Source of the DNA: an uncultured Collinsella sp.
GTDB taxonomy: Bacteria > Actinomycetota > Coriobacteriia > Coriobacteriales > Coriobacteriaceae
Reading direction: 5' to 3'
Assembly: GCA_958445065.1 (NCBI GenBank)
Contig: CAUCQW010000007.1
Coordinates: 1-64,000 of the forward strand
DNA length: 64,000 bases
Part shown: in pieces, positions 49,522-60,199 of the stretch
Layout: each line of letters starts with the position of its first letter
Numbering within the stretch: the stretch's first letter is position 1
Notes under the pieces: model-generated
Told to the model about the DNA's origin: nothing
The model's database searches: none
Seen by the model: the letters and a program-made list of their open reading frames with translations, nothing else
Made by a program: the position numbers and the translations under genes

Positions 49522-51425
49522 TAGCAGCCCTCCTCTCGCGCGACCGTCTTGGATTTAGCAATGTCCGCGACGTTAGAAGGACCGCCCGAGCGACCGATTA
49601 GCAGGTCCACCAACTCGTCTGCCAGCGACTCAACCGTATAGAGGCCGTCAAAGCGCAGCGGCACGCCTGCCTTCGCGAGCGCCAGCGCCATGCGCTGGGC
49701 GGCGGGAACACCCAAGCCGATTGATTTAAGCTCATCCGCATGCGCAAAAACCTGCGTGGGCGTTCCCTCGGCAAACACCGCGCCCTCGTTCATCACAACG
49801 ATACGGTCACAACAATTTGCCAGGTCATCCATGCTGTGCGAAACCATGACAACGGTCAGGCCTTCGTCATGTAAACGGCCAATGAGCTCCAGGAAATCCC
49901 TGCGGGCAGCCGGATCGAGGCCTGCCATGGGCTCGTCGAGCGCCAGCACCTCAGGTTCCATGGCGAGCACGCCGGCAAACGCCACGCGACGCTGCTGGCC
50001 GCCCGAAAGCTCAAAGGGGCTCTTGTCGCCGACCGTGGAAAGATCGAGGCCCACGCGCGAGAGCGATGACTCGACACGACGGTCGACTTCATCTTGCGGC
50101 AAGCCAAGGTTGTGCGGACCAAACGCCACGTCCTGCGCCACGGTTTCGGCAAACAGCTGACGCTCAGGATACTGAAACACCACGCCGACCTTGGCCTTAA
50201 CCGCAGCGGCGTCTTTCTTGTTTGATAGGTCGAGCCCCAGCGCGCAAATGCTTCCCTCCTGCGGACGGATCAGCCCGTTGAGATGCTGGACCAGAGTCGA
50301 TTTACCCGAGCCGGTATGGCCTGCTAGCCCCAGGAACTCGCCGCGACGCACCGTCAGCGATACATCGCGCAGCGCCCACGGACTGCTGGGGTCGTTTCCC
50401 CAGAGAGCCTGTTTGCTCGATTTGCCCGCAGTGGCCGAGCGCTTATGCCAGCGGCGGCGCTCGCGCGGACTGAGCGAATAACTGTACGAAACATGGGATA
50501 GCTCTATGACGGGCTCCGACGCGTTGCCCTCGTTGTCTACCGGAACAGTGCCGTCAGCGATTTCCAACTGGGATGCGGAAGACTGCCCCGCGGTGCCTGC
50601 CCCACTTCGCTCGGCATAAGTCTGCGCAATCTCGGCGACCATATCCGCCTCACGTACCTGCGCGCAAACGGGCACGCCCTTCGCACGAAGTGTCCTACCT
50701 AAGCAGCACGACGCCGGCATATCCAGGTTGAGCTGAGCGAGTTCATTCGCCCGCGTCAGAATCTCCTCGGGCGTACCCAGCATGGCAACATGCCCCGCCC
50801 GAAACACCGCGACACGATCGGCCTCGGCGGCCTCTTCCATAAAGTGCGTAATCATCACGATGGTCATGCCGCGATCGTGCAACGCGCGGCAAGCCTTCAT
50901 GAGGGCCTTGCGCCCACGCGGATCAAGCATCGAGGAAGCCTCGTCCAATATGAGCACGCGCGGTTCCATGGCAAGCACGCCGGCAAGCGCCACGCGCTGC
51001 TTTTGGCCGCCCGAAAGCGCATGGGTCTCGTGGTGCTCAAAGCCCACCAGGCCCACGCCCTTCAGCGCCTCGCGTACGCGCTGCGCAATTTGCGCCGATG
51101 GCACGCCTAGGTTTTCGGGACCAAACGCAATGTCATCTTCGACAAGCGTTGCCACCAGCTGGTCGTCGGGATTCTGGAATACCATGCCCGCGGTCGAACG
51201 AATGTCGTAGACCAGCTCGGGGTCGGACGCATCCATGCCGTTGATGCGTACCGTGCCCGCATCGGGCTGCAACAGCGCATTCAGATGCTTGGCAAACGTC
51301 GACTTGCCCGACCCATTGCCACCGAGGATGCAGAAAAACTCCCCGTCCTCGATGTTCAGATCGACGCCGTCGAGCGCCGGTGCGGCACCGTCATAACTAA
51401 AGGAAACGCCCCGACACTCAATCAT
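49521..51425 (-). CDS. ecfA: Energy-coupling factor ATP-binding protein, fused EcfA1-EcfA2
   Basis: 634 residues: two complete ABC ATPase domains in one chain. Domain 1 has LGGNGSGKSTFAKHLN, ALSGGQKQRVALAGVLA and VLILDEASSMLDPRG; domain 2 (from about 305) has LAGHTGSGKSTLVQHLNGL, ELSGGQQRRVAFAGVLA and VLALDEPMAGLDP. A charged linker of about 60 residues joins them. ECF transporters usually use two separate ATPases; fusions such as YkoD are known. It overlaps ribU by 4 nt. Confidence 0.94.
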   Translation of the reverse strand: MIECRGVSFSYDGAAPALDGVDLNIEDGEFFCILGGNGSGKSTFAKHLNALLQPDAGTVRINGMDASDPELVYDIRSTAGMVFQNPDDQLVATLVEDDIAFGPENLGVPSAQIAQRVREALKGVGLVGFEHHETHALSGGQKQRVALAGVLAMEPRVLILDEASSMLDPRGRKALMKACRALHDRGMTIVMITHFMEEAAEADRVAVFRAGHVAMLGTPEEILTRANELAQLNLDMPASCCLGRTLRAKGVPVCAQVREADMVAEIAQTYAERSGAGTAGQSSASQLEIADGTVPVDNEGNASEPVIELSHVSYSYSLSPRERRRWHKRSATAGKSSKQALWGNDPSSPWALRDVSLTVRRGEFLGLAGHTGSGKSTLVQHLNGLIRPQEGSICALGLDLSNKKDAAAVKAKVGVVFQYPERQLFAETVAQDVAFGPHNLGLPQDEVDRRVESSLSRVGLDLSTVGDKSPFELSGGQQRRVAFAGVLAMEPEVLALDEPMAGLDPAARRDFLELIGRLHDEGLTVVMVSHSMDDLANCCDRIVVMNEGAVFAEGTPTQVFAHADELKSIGLGVPAAQRMALALAKAGVPLRFDGLYTVESLADELVDLLIGRSGGPSNVADIAKSKTVAREEGC

Positions 51426-52012
51426 GCGCGGCCTTTGACCTGGTCCTTTTTAGGCGTGATGAGGTTGGAAACCGCCTTGTACACCGCAAGCGTCAATACC
51501 GAGTTAAGCACGGTCTTGATAAGGTTGAACGGCAGCACGGCAGGAATCATGAGCGGGGCGATCACATCGACCGAGCCATACCAGAACCATACGCCAATGG
51601 TAAGGTTTGCGACCATAGACAACGCCGTAGCGGCAATAACGCCGAGCACCAGGCCAATCACGGCACCCTTATAGGTATGCATCTTCTGGTAGACGATAGC
51701 CGCGGGCAGAATGTAGCCCAGCGTGGCAACCAGATTCATAAGCGCGCCGACCCAGTCACCCGTAGTGAGCGCATGGATAACGATCGCCATGGCGGCAACA
51801 GCAGTACCGGCACCGGGGCCATACGCAAACCCGCACACCATCGCCGGCACCAGCGACGGGTCATACGTCAAAAACGGTGCCGAGGGAAGGATGGGCAGCT
51901 GCACATACATAAACAGCGCTCCCAAGGCGCACATCAACGCCATGGTAACGAGCTGTTTGGTGCTCCACCTATTCGTGTTCTCAAAATGGATATGCTGCGA
52001 CTGTTCAGACAT
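51422..52012 (-). CDS. ribU: Riboflavin-specific ECF S-component
   Basis: 196 residues from the ATG at 52012 (AGGTGAT 5 nt upstream); a GTG 9 nt earlier is less likely. About six membrane helices; the early WSTKQLVTMALMCALGALFMYVQLPILPSAP and FLTYDPSLVPAMVCGFAYGPG are typical of RibU proteins. The FMN riboswitch in its leader gives the substrate. It is co-translated with the fused ATPase and EcfT, making a self-contained (group I) transporter. Confidence 0.92.
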   Translation of the reverse strand: MSEQSQHIHFENTNRWSTKQLVTMALMCALGALFMYVQLPILPSAPFLTYDPSLVPAMVCGFAYGPGAGTAVAAMAIVIHALTTGDWVGALMNLVATLGYILPAAIVYQKMHTYKGAVIGLVLGVIAATALSMVANLTIGVWFWYGSVDVIAPLMIPAVLPFNLIKTVLNSVLTLAVYKAVSNLITPKKDQVKGRA

Positions 52013-52028
52013 TAAGATCACCTGCCTC

Positions 52029-52203
52029 TTTCATCCGGACTCTAACCGTTGGCACTGGGATCTCACCAGTTCAGCCGGCATGCGAACCAACACACGCACG
52101 GGTCGCGGACTCATCGGCTCGGTCGCAGACGCCTCGCCTGCTCCACGGCGCCCCTTTGGCACCGCCCGATTTACCGCCAGTGGGGAATTCCACCCCGCCC
52201 TGA
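52029..52203 (-). promoter_or_regulatory. FMN riboswitch (RFN element)
   Basis: The minus strand shows the conserved aptamer: AGGGCGGGGTGGAATTCCCC at the 5' side, GGCGGTAAATCGGGC, the variable hairpin, CTGAACTGGTGAGATCCCAG, and the closing GTTAGAGTCCGGATGAAAGA. It ends only 17 nt before ribU, so it may act by hiding the ribosome site when FMN is high. Confidence 0.95.
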
Positions 52204-52409
52204 AACAGCAATTGCAAGTGTAGCACGAGGGAAGAGAGGTACAAGTACGCCAGGGGTAATTTCTGGCGAGGGCCAGTTGCCGCAACAACCACGTTCCCCA
52301 CCCATCCCAAAGTAACGCGCCTTTCGCGCAAAGCGCGAAACAGCGAAGGGACACGTACTCCTATCGACCACGTCCTTCTACGCCCGCCGACCTCAAGGCC
52401 GTAAACGCA

Positions 52410-52554
52410 GGGAATCCGGGGGCGGGACGGGGACTTCTCTCCGGAATATTCCGCAGGACGCAAAGAGGCTCCGCAGCGCGAAGCGCGATGCGGAGCCTCT
52501 TTGCATGTCCGAGGACGTTCCGGAGAGAAGTCCCCGTCCCGCCCCCGGATTCCC
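52410..52554. repeat. Giant palindrome downstream of groL (37-bp perfect arms)
   Basis: Arms at 52410-52446 and 52518-52554 are exact reverse complements (37 of 37). Inside is a second stem GCAAAGAGGCTCCGCA (52460-52475) with its complement (52489-52504), and a small GCGC-GAA-GCGC loop. The fold begins 27 bp past the groL stop. 52204-52409 upstream of the FMN riboswitch holds no gene. Confidence 0.9.
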
Positions 52555-52580
52555 GGTGGGAGTTCTAGACCTTGTCGGCC

Positions 52581-54296
<1,716 letters not shown>

Positions 54297-54314
54297 TCAG
54301 AGATTCTGACGAGA

Positions 54315-54608
54315 CTAGGCCTCGACGACGGCGTAGATGTCGTCGGCGCGCATCAGCAGATACTTCTCGCCGTCGACCTTGACCTCGTTGCCACCGAACT
54401 TACCGTAGATGACAACGTCACCGACCTTGACGTCCATGGGGATGCGCTCACCCTTGTCGTTGACCTTGCCGGCGCCAACGGCAACGATGGTGCCACGCTG
54501 CGGCTTCTCCTGAGCGTTGCTGGCGATATACAGACCAGAAGCGGTCTTCTGCTCGGCCTCGTCGGGCTTGACCAGAACACGATCTGCAAGCGGCTTCAAA
54601 GACGACAT
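54315..54608 (-). CDS. groES: Co-chaperonin GroES
   Basis: 97 residues. KPLADRVLVKPDEAEQKTAS opens the protein, the mobile loop follows, and GKVNDKGERIPMDVKVGDVV and EVDGEKYLLMRADDIYAVVE close it. It caps the GroEL ring. An AGGAGG site precedes the ATG. No CIRCE (HrcA) or HAIR (HspR) sequence is visible in the 140 bp upstream, so heat control is unclear. Confidence 0.97.
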   Translation of the reverse strand: MSSLKPLADRVLVKPDEAEQKTASGLYIASNAQEKPQRGTIVAVGAGKVNDKGERIPMDVKVGDVVIYGKFGGNEVKVDGEKYLLMRADDIYAVVEA

Positions 54609-54748
54609 GCTTGTCTCCTCCTTTTTGGGCCGCGCGGTTATACCACGCGAATTAACCCTTTTTGTTTGCGTACGCGTTGAATGGTACCCACGAATGGCGG
54701 GTTATACAACACAGAGTCAAAAAATCTTATTTTTTGGCACTTAGATTT

Positions 54749-54953
54749 TCTGAATGCCGGGGGATAACTTAGCAGTGGCTCCCGTGTGGCTCCGGAGGGG
54801 CGGGGCATAAGGTTTCCTGCTCGGGCAGTCCTGCTCGCACGAAGGCCACATTAAGTGGCCTTCGGCTCGTGCGGAACTCGCGATAAACCTTATGCCCCGC
54901 CCCTCCGGAGCCACACGGGAGGCAGGTTAACTAATTCGAGCCCGGCATTCAGA
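54749..54953. repeat. Giant palindrome upstream of groES (35-bp perfect arms)
   Basis: Arms 54781-54815 and 54885-54919 are exact reverse complements (35 of 35). An outer pair TCTGAATGCCGGG / CCCGGCATTCAGA (54749-54761 and 54941-54953) is also perfect, and an inner stem GCACGAAGGCCAC with GTGGCCTTCG-GCT-CGTGC fills the centre. It has the same layout as the groL-side palindrome but a different sequence. Confidence 0.9.
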
Positions 54954-55529
54954 AAAGTCAGTGCAGCAAAAAGGCGATGCGGATAGCGACATGGGCATGG
55001 TTTTCGTTGCGAGCACGGGTCCCCTGGGGAGCACCGTGCATTTTTGGGAGTTTTCAGCAGGCCGGGACAAATGCATACGCACCGGGCGCATCTAATTAGT
55101 CCCACGGTAGCCTTCGACCGGCGATTTGGGTCGGCAGACAGGCCTCGTCGAGACAAACAAGCATGCCTCGCGCCACGTCGGACCCCAAAATGACGTCGAT
55201 CTCCGCAATGCTACCCGACTGCAGCGGCACCGGCAGAGCTCGCGGTGCTGAATACTCCGTTTTTTGCACGGCACGGGCGGGGGTACATCAGGATCAGGAA
55301 GAATATCCCAGCCTTTTTATGCAATCTGTAATGGGAAGTATGCAAAACACCAAGAGGCAGCATTGCTGATGTCCAAATTGAGCGCGCAGGGCAGCGGCGC
55401 ATCCGCCCTGCGCCCAAATCCATCAGAGCGGGGACGCTCCTAACAAATCCCCACCGGCAAACAAACGCGACTCGAGCGCTATCCCAAAATAGGCTGTCCG
55501 AGCCGCGCTTAACGGTACGGCATGAATAC
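54954..55529. other. Gene-free region
   Basis: About 575 bp without a convincing gene on either strand. Short open frames lack ribosome sites and recognisable sequence. A GC-rich hairpin GCAGGGCAGCGG / CCGCCCTGC lies at about 55388-55412. The stretch may hold decayed sequence. Confidence 0.5.
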
Positions 55530-57167
55530 TTAGCGCTCGTAAATCAAGTTACCTGCCAGGTAGGTGGCCTGAACTTTTGTGGCCTGGAGGTCTTGGGGGT
55601 CAACGGTGAGCGGGTTTTGGTCCAGGACTACCAGATCGGCGTATTTGCCGAGTTCCAGGCTGCCGAGGTTTTGCTCGTCGCCTGCCGCGTAGGCGCTGCC
55701 CAGGGTGTAGTTGCGCAGGGCTGTTGCCGCATCGATGCGCTCGCTCGGCAGCCAGCCGCCCTCGGGCCAGTGGCTTTTGGGGTCCTGGCGCGTGATAGCC
55801 GTGTAGAGCACGTTCATGCTGGTAACAGCTGTGATGGGGCTGTCGGTACCGAAGGCTTGGCGAATGCCGCGCTGCTTATAGGTTGCGAACGGCCACATGA
55901 TGCGGCTGCGCTCCAAGCCCAGGTCGCGCTCCGGACCACCCGGGTCGAGCGTGATATGGCAGGGCTGGCTCGAGGCAACCACGTCGAGCTTGCGCAGGCG
56001 GTCGATGTCCTCGGGCAAGAGGTTCTCCAGATGCTCAAGCGTGTTATGACCGTGCTGGGGCAGGCCGTACAGGTCGGCCGCTTCCTCGAAGATATCCAGC
56101 GCGGCATGAATCGCACCGTCACCAATGACGTGGATGCGCACGGTGTGACCGCGCTCCGCGGCCGCCAGAACCAGTTTGCGCATGCGCTCAGCCGGAACCG
56201 TCAGACGGCCCTGGTCGCCCGGGAAGCGCGGATTGGTATAGGGCTCGGTGAGATATGCCGTATGTTCGCTCGACACGCCATCGAAGAACTGCTTAAAACC
56301 AGGCGCCGAGAGCAGCGCGTTGTTCGCGTAGCGGGTCTGCAGTTCTTCTAAGCGCGATTGGTCATCCAGCAGTGTGGGGAATAGATGGGCTCGGATGCCC
56401 AGTTTGCCGGCTGCCTGCAGTTTGTCGTAGACGTCGTCGCGGATAAAATCGCAGCCCGGCATGGGCATGAGCGACATATCGCAGATCGAGGTGATGCCCT
56501 GCTCGGCCATACGCTTCATCTGGTCGGCGTAAGCGCTCGCGATGCGGTCCTCGCCCAGCCACTCCAGGCAGCGCGGTAGCAGCTGCATGGCAGCCGCCTC
56601 GTGAGCAATGCCCGTGAGCTCGCCGTTTGCATCCTTGTCGTAGCTGCCGCCCGCTGGCGGCTCGCTGTCGCGTGTGACGCCGAGCGCCTCGAGTGCGCGG
56701 CTGTTGAGCCAAAGCGTATGCCCGTCGCCCGAATACATAACGCAGGGACGATCGGGGAATGCCGCATCGAGCGACGCCTTGGTAGGATGCTCGGGCGGGT
56801 CCCAACGGTAGTCGCGCCAGCCCTGCGTCACAACCCAAGCGTCATCGGGCAGGTCCTGGGAAAACTCGAGCGCATGTTGCACCAGCGCCGCCTCGGACGT
56901 GCCCATATCCATAAGCATGTACGGCGAGGAACCGACCGAGGTATGGAAGAAGTGCAGATGAGCGTCATGGAAACCGGGGCAGACAAACTGCTCGCCGTAG
57001 TCGATAACCGACGTGGCGGCGGGAGCGGCGGCGATCACGTCATCGGGCGCACCGACTGCGACGATACGGTCGCCTGCGATGGCAATCGCCAGCTCGCGGG
57101 CGGTATCGATGCCGTCTTGCGCGGTAAAGACGTTCTTGGAGCGGATAATCCGATCGATATGTTGCAT
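55530..57167 (-). CDS. Amidohydrolase family protein (YtcJ-like)
   Basis: 545 residues from MQHIDRIIRS (57167), chosen because GATGGGG lies 6 nt upstream; two in-frame ATGs just before overlap that site. The metal site begins CPGFHDAHLHFFHT, with later IHVIGDGAIHAALD, SSQPCHITLD and FGTDSPITAV. It is an imidazolonepropionase/YtcJ-type metal-dependent hydrolase with a composite urease-like fold. Substrate unknown. It is divergent from the M20 peptidase gene; the two starts are 170 bp apart and may share a control region. Confidence 0.88.
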   Translation of the reverse strand: MQHIDRIIRSKNVFTAQDGIDTARELAIAIAGDRIVAVGAPDDVIAAAPAATSVIDYGEQFVCPGFHDAHLHFFHTSVGSSPYMLMDMGTSEAALVQHALEFSQDLPDDAWVVTQGWRDYRWDPPEHPTKASLDAAFPDRPCVMYSGDGHTLWLNSRALEALGVTRDSEPPAGGSYDKDANGELTGIAHEAAAMQLLPRCLEWLGEDRIASAYADQMKRMAEQGITSICDMSLMPMPGCDFIRDDVYDKLQAAGKLGIRAHLFPTLLDDQSRLEELQTRYANNALLSAPGFKQFFDGVSSEHTAYLTEPYTNPRFPGDQGRLTVPAERMRKLVLAAAERGHTVRIHVIGDGAIHAALDIFEEAADLYGLPQHGHNTLEHLENLLPEDIDRLRKLDVVASSQPCHITLDPGGPERDLGLERSRIMWPFATYKQRGIRQAFGTDSPITAVTSMNVLYTAITRQDPKSHWPEGGWLPSERIDAATALRNYTLGSAYAAGDEQNLGSLELGKYADLVVLDQNPLTVDPQDLQATKVQATYLAGNLIYER

Positions 57168-57335
57168 GGGCATCCCCATCTCTGGCAGGAAATTCAACAC
57201 CCCCGAGTGTACTCCCCCGCCCTTGTAACAAAACCCCAAGCGGCAAACGGCAACTTTACCAGCCCTAGCGGCAGGTGGCATACTGGAGAGAGCCTGTACG
57301 ATTTTGCGATCAACCCAGCAAGGAGCAAATCGACC

Positions 57336-58799
57336 ATGACGAAGACCAAGGCACAGCAGATTATGGCGGCGACCGAGGCTCGCGCGGCTGACGACGTCAC
57401 CGCAGCCATCAAAGATATCGCTACCGAGTTTGAACCCTATATCATCAAGCAGCGCCGGCACTTCCATAAGCACCCGGAGCTGAGCCTTGCCGAGGAGCGC
57501 ACGACCTCCGACATCGCCAACCAGCTCGACGCCATGAATATCCCCTATGAGCGTCCCCTTAAGACGGGTCTGGTGGCGACCCTTCGCGGCACCGCGCCCG
57601 ATGCCTACCGCGAGGACGGCACGCCGCGCCGCCGCATCCTGCTGCGTGCGGATATCGACGCCCTGCCCGTCACCGAGCAGACCGGCGAGGAATTTGCCAG
57701 CGTCAACGAGGGCTGCATGCACGCCTGCGGCCACGACTGCCACATCGCCATGATGCTCGGCACGCTGCAGATTCTGCGCCATATGACCGACGACATCCAC
57801 GGCGAGGTCCGCATCGTCTTCCAGCCCAGCGAGGAAAACGGCCAGGGCGCCAAGCTCATGATCGGCACGGGTGTGCTCGACGGCGTCGATGGCGCCTACG
57901 CCGCGCACATCTGGAGTGAGGTCGACGCCGGCACCGTGAGCTGCGAGCCCGGCCCGCGCATGGCCAATACCGACTGGTTCCGCATCGACGTCCGCGGCAC
58001 CTCATGCCACGGCGCCATGCCCCAGCGCGGCCACGACGCCGTTATGGTTGCCGCCGAGATCGTCAACGCTCTGCAGACCATCGTCTCGCGCGAGATCAGC
58101 CCCTATGAGCCGGCTGTCATCACCGTCGGCGAGCTGCACGGCGGCACCGCGCGCAACGTTATCGCCGGCACGGCCTACCTTGCCGGCACGGTGCGCACCT
58201 ACGGAGATTCGACCCACGAGGAAATGCCGGAGCTTATGCGCCGCATCGTGGAGCATACCGCGGCCGCCTTGGGCGCCGAGGCAGAGCTCACCGACTACAC
58301 CATCGCCAACTACAAGGTCGAAAACGACGCCGCCTCGAGCGAGCGCTGCCGTCAGGCTGTAATCAAGTGCCTGGGCCCCACCGGTCAAGGCCATTACCGT
58401 GGCACGCTTTCGGGCGAGGATTTTTCGGAGTACCTGCGCCGCGTGCCGGGCGTGCTCGCCTTTGTAGGTACGCGCAACCCCAAGATTGGTGCCACGTACG
58501 CCCAACATTCCTGCTTCTACAAGATCGACGAGACCGTGCTGGCAAAGGGCTCCATGGTGGCCGCCCAGTATGCTATCGACTTTTTGGCCGAGCCCACGCA
58601 AGAGGAGCTCGACGGCCCCACGATCGCCGCGGTTGCCGAGACCAACCCCGACTTGGCCGCCAAGCTGCGCTCTGCCAAGGCAACAGCCGCTGAGGCGCGC
58701 GACGCCATGCACGATGCTCGCACCGCTCGCCATGCTGCAATCAAGGGCATCCACGATGCGCGGGCTGCCGCTCGCCACGAGGAGAAGCGCGACGAGTAG
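57336..58799 (+). CDS. M20-family amidohydrolase/peptidase
   Basis: 487 residues from the ATG at 57336 (AAGGAGC about 9 nt upstream). The metal-binding motifs are RRHFHKHPELSLAEERT, LLRADIDALPVTEQ, MHACGHDCHIAMMLG, and VFQPSEENGQGAKLMI; dimerisation-domain HGGTARNVIAG follows. This is the N-acyl-L-amino acid/hippurate hydrolase type. Unusual is a roughly 60-residue charged Ala/His/Arg-rich C-terminal tail (AKLRSAKATAAEARDAMHD and onward) with no known role. It ends before a very strong bidirectional terminator. Confidence 0.9.
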   Translation: MTKTKAQQIMAATEARAADDVTAAIKDIATEFEPYIIKQRRHFHKHPELSLAEERTTSDIANQLDAMNIPYERPLKTGLVATLRGTAPDAYREDGTPRRRILLRADIDALPVTEQTGEEFASVNEGCMHACGHDCHIAMMLGTLQILRHMTDDIHGEVRIVFQPSEENGQGAKLMIGTGVLDGVDGAYAAHIWSEVDAGTVSCEPGPRMANTDWFRIDVRGTSCHGAMPQRGHDAVMVAAEIVNALQTIVSREISPYEPAVITVGELHGGTARNVIAGTAYLAGTVRTYGDSTHEEMPELMRRIVEHTAAALGAEAELTDYTIANYKVENDAASSERCRQAVIKCLGPTGQGHYRGTLSGEDFSEYLRRVPGVLAFVGTRNPKIGATYAQHSCFYKIDETVLAKGSMVAAQYAIDFLAEPTQEELDGPTIAAVAETNPDLAAKLRSAKATAAEARDAMHDARTARHAAIKGIHDARAAARHEEKRDE

Positions 58800-58834
58800 C
58801 CATCACGCCCACCCATAACAACCTGGCTAGAGCA

Positions 58835-58873
58835 AAGCGGGGGCGAACGTTATCTCAACGTTCGCCCCCGCTT
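58835..58873. terminator. Bidirectional terminator, 17-bp perfect stem
   Basis: AAGCGGGGGCGAACGTT - ATCTC - AACGTTCGCCCCCGCTT between two converging genes. Confidence 0.85.
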
Positions 58874-58905
58874 ATGTGTCGACCGCTTTTCTAGCGCGTC
58901 CTCCG

Positions 58906-59382
58906 TCACGACAGGAAAGAGCGAAGGATGGTGAGCCAGCGTGGGGGTTCGAGGTGGATGATGTCGTCGGGGACTCCGGCGGGCGCATGGCCGCCAAAGA
59001 GTAGGCCGGCATCTACCGGATTGATGAGGCGCACGATCCATACGGCGATGACCAGCATGCACAACACGGTGACTGCAATGTCGACACCACGCTTTAGCTT
59101 GCTCGATGCCACCTCCTCGCGCACGAACGCGAGCACAAACGCAATCGGCACCACCCAAAACAGCGGATGGTAGGCAAAGGCCGCCGCAAAATCGAGACGC
59201 AGCGCCGCCAGCCACGCCCTCGTCATGCCGCATCCCGGACAAGGAGCGCCCGTCATCATTCGAAAAATGCAGCCGATATCGAGCAGGTAGAGCGCGAGCC
59301 AGGCAACAAAGAGCGCGCCGGTGCAAAAAAGGGCGCGGCGAAGGAGCTCTGCCGTGCCCCTATGTCCCTGGGAGCTGTTCAC
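58906..59382 (-). CDS. DUF2752 membrane protein
   Basis: 158 residues from a GTG at 59382, 13 nt past the stop of the preceding gene; an ATG at 59442 would overlap it by 47 nt and is less likely. Three membrane helices are visible (ALFVAWLALYLLDIG, HPLFWVVPIAFVLAF, IAVTVLCMLVIAVWIV). The hallmark CPGCGMTRAWLAAL is present after the first helix. DUF2752 proteins are small membrane proteins of unknown function, often near zinc-ribbon membrane proteins, as here. Confidence 0.8.
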   Translation of the reverse strand: MNSSQGHRGTAELLRRALFCTGALFVAWLALYLLDIGCIFRMMTGAPCPGCGMTRAWLAALRLDFAAAFAYHPLFWVVPIAFVLAFVREEVASSKLKRGVDIAVTVLCMLVIAVWIVRLINPVDAGLLFGGHAPAGVPDDIIHLEPPRWLTILRSFLS

Positions 59383-59395
59383 GCCGCCCTTATTG

Positions 59396-60004
59396 TTAGG
59401 CACGAGCGCCAAGGCGAGTGTTGTAAGCCGTTGCCATGGCATTGGTATTATTGATGATGATGTTCATAGCGAAGATGGGACCAAGGCCGCACAGGAGCGC
59501 GCCGAAGATCTGCCACAGAAGAACGGTGGTGCCGTTTTCCTGGAACACCAGGCCGTAGCGAGGAGCGTTGGCCTGCAGGCGGTTGCCAATCTTGTAATAC
59601 CAGTAGTACGCGTAGAAGCCGCAGGTCACAAACGATAGAAGGATGAATTCCGCCAGACCCGGCGTGTAATCGCCGTCATCCTGACACAACGTGTTGACGT
59701 CGCGTGCCAAGCAATACAGGAAGTAGAACGAATAGATACCGCAGGTCACAAGAGAGAGCAGCAGCCAGCCGATCAGGCTGCGGTCAGCCTTAATGGGGCC
59801 ATAGCCCATCGGAGCGGATGCGGACTGTTGGGCGTATTGACCGGTGTACTGCTGCTGAGGCTGGGGCACGGGCTGAATAGCCTGGGCCGGAGCGGGCTGG
59901 GGCTGCGGGGCCGGAGCGGCAGAAGCGGCACCAACGGCGGATCCGCAAACAGGGCAGAATTTGGCATCATCCGAAATGGGAGAACCACAAGTGGGACAGA
60001 ACAT
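59396..60004 (-). CDS. Zinc-ribbon membrane protein with DUF4234
   Basis: 202 residues. An N-terminal zinc ribbon (MFCPTCGSPISDDAKFCPVCG) is followed by a Pro/Gln/Ala linker (about 28-70) and a DUF4234 region with paired Cys-containing helices (LLLSLVTCGIYSFYFLYCLA and ILLSFVTCGFYAYYWYYKIG) and a further helix pair. No function is known. It is followed by the DUF2752 gene and probably co-transcribed with it. Confidence 0.8.
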   Translation of the reverse strand: MFCPTCGSPISDDAKFCPVCGSAVGAASAAPAPQPQPAPAQAIQPVPQPQQQYTGQYAQQSASAPMGYGPIKADRSLIGWLLLSLVTCGIYSFYFLYCLARDVNTLCQDDGDYTPGLAEFILLSFVTCGFYAYYWYYKIGNRLQANAPRYGLVFQENGTTVLLWQIFGALLCGLGPIFAMNIIINNTNAMATAYNTRLGARA

Positions 60005-60155
60005 GAGCCTCTCCTTTTCCTAAGGCGTCGCACGCCTTCAAACCTTACACGTCTACGTTCTCAACAATAGCCGCGACGTTGTTGCGCAACATTGACCAAT
60101 TTCCGAGAAATTTTGCTGCAACCGTTTTCCCAGGCATTTTCTTGCTTTCGCAGTA

Positions 60156-60192
60156 GAAAAAGGCACCCCGGGCTCAGTTGCCCAGGGCACCT
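60156..60192 (-). terminator. Terminator of the DUF4013-type gene
   Basis: Stem AGGTGCCCTGGGC ... GCCCGGGGTGCCT followed by TTTTTC on the minus strand. Confidence 0.85.
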
Positions 60193-60199
60193 CGACCGG

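Noticed and set aside
54890..55423. Small hypothetical proteins in the gap after groES
   Set aside because: Several overlapping short frames on both strands, none with a good ribosome site or recognisable sequence; one runs through the palindrome.
55530..57908. 792-residue version of the amidohydrolase
   Set aside because: The extra N-terminus lies antisense to the M20 peptidase gene and its promoter; the true start with a ribosome site is at 57167.
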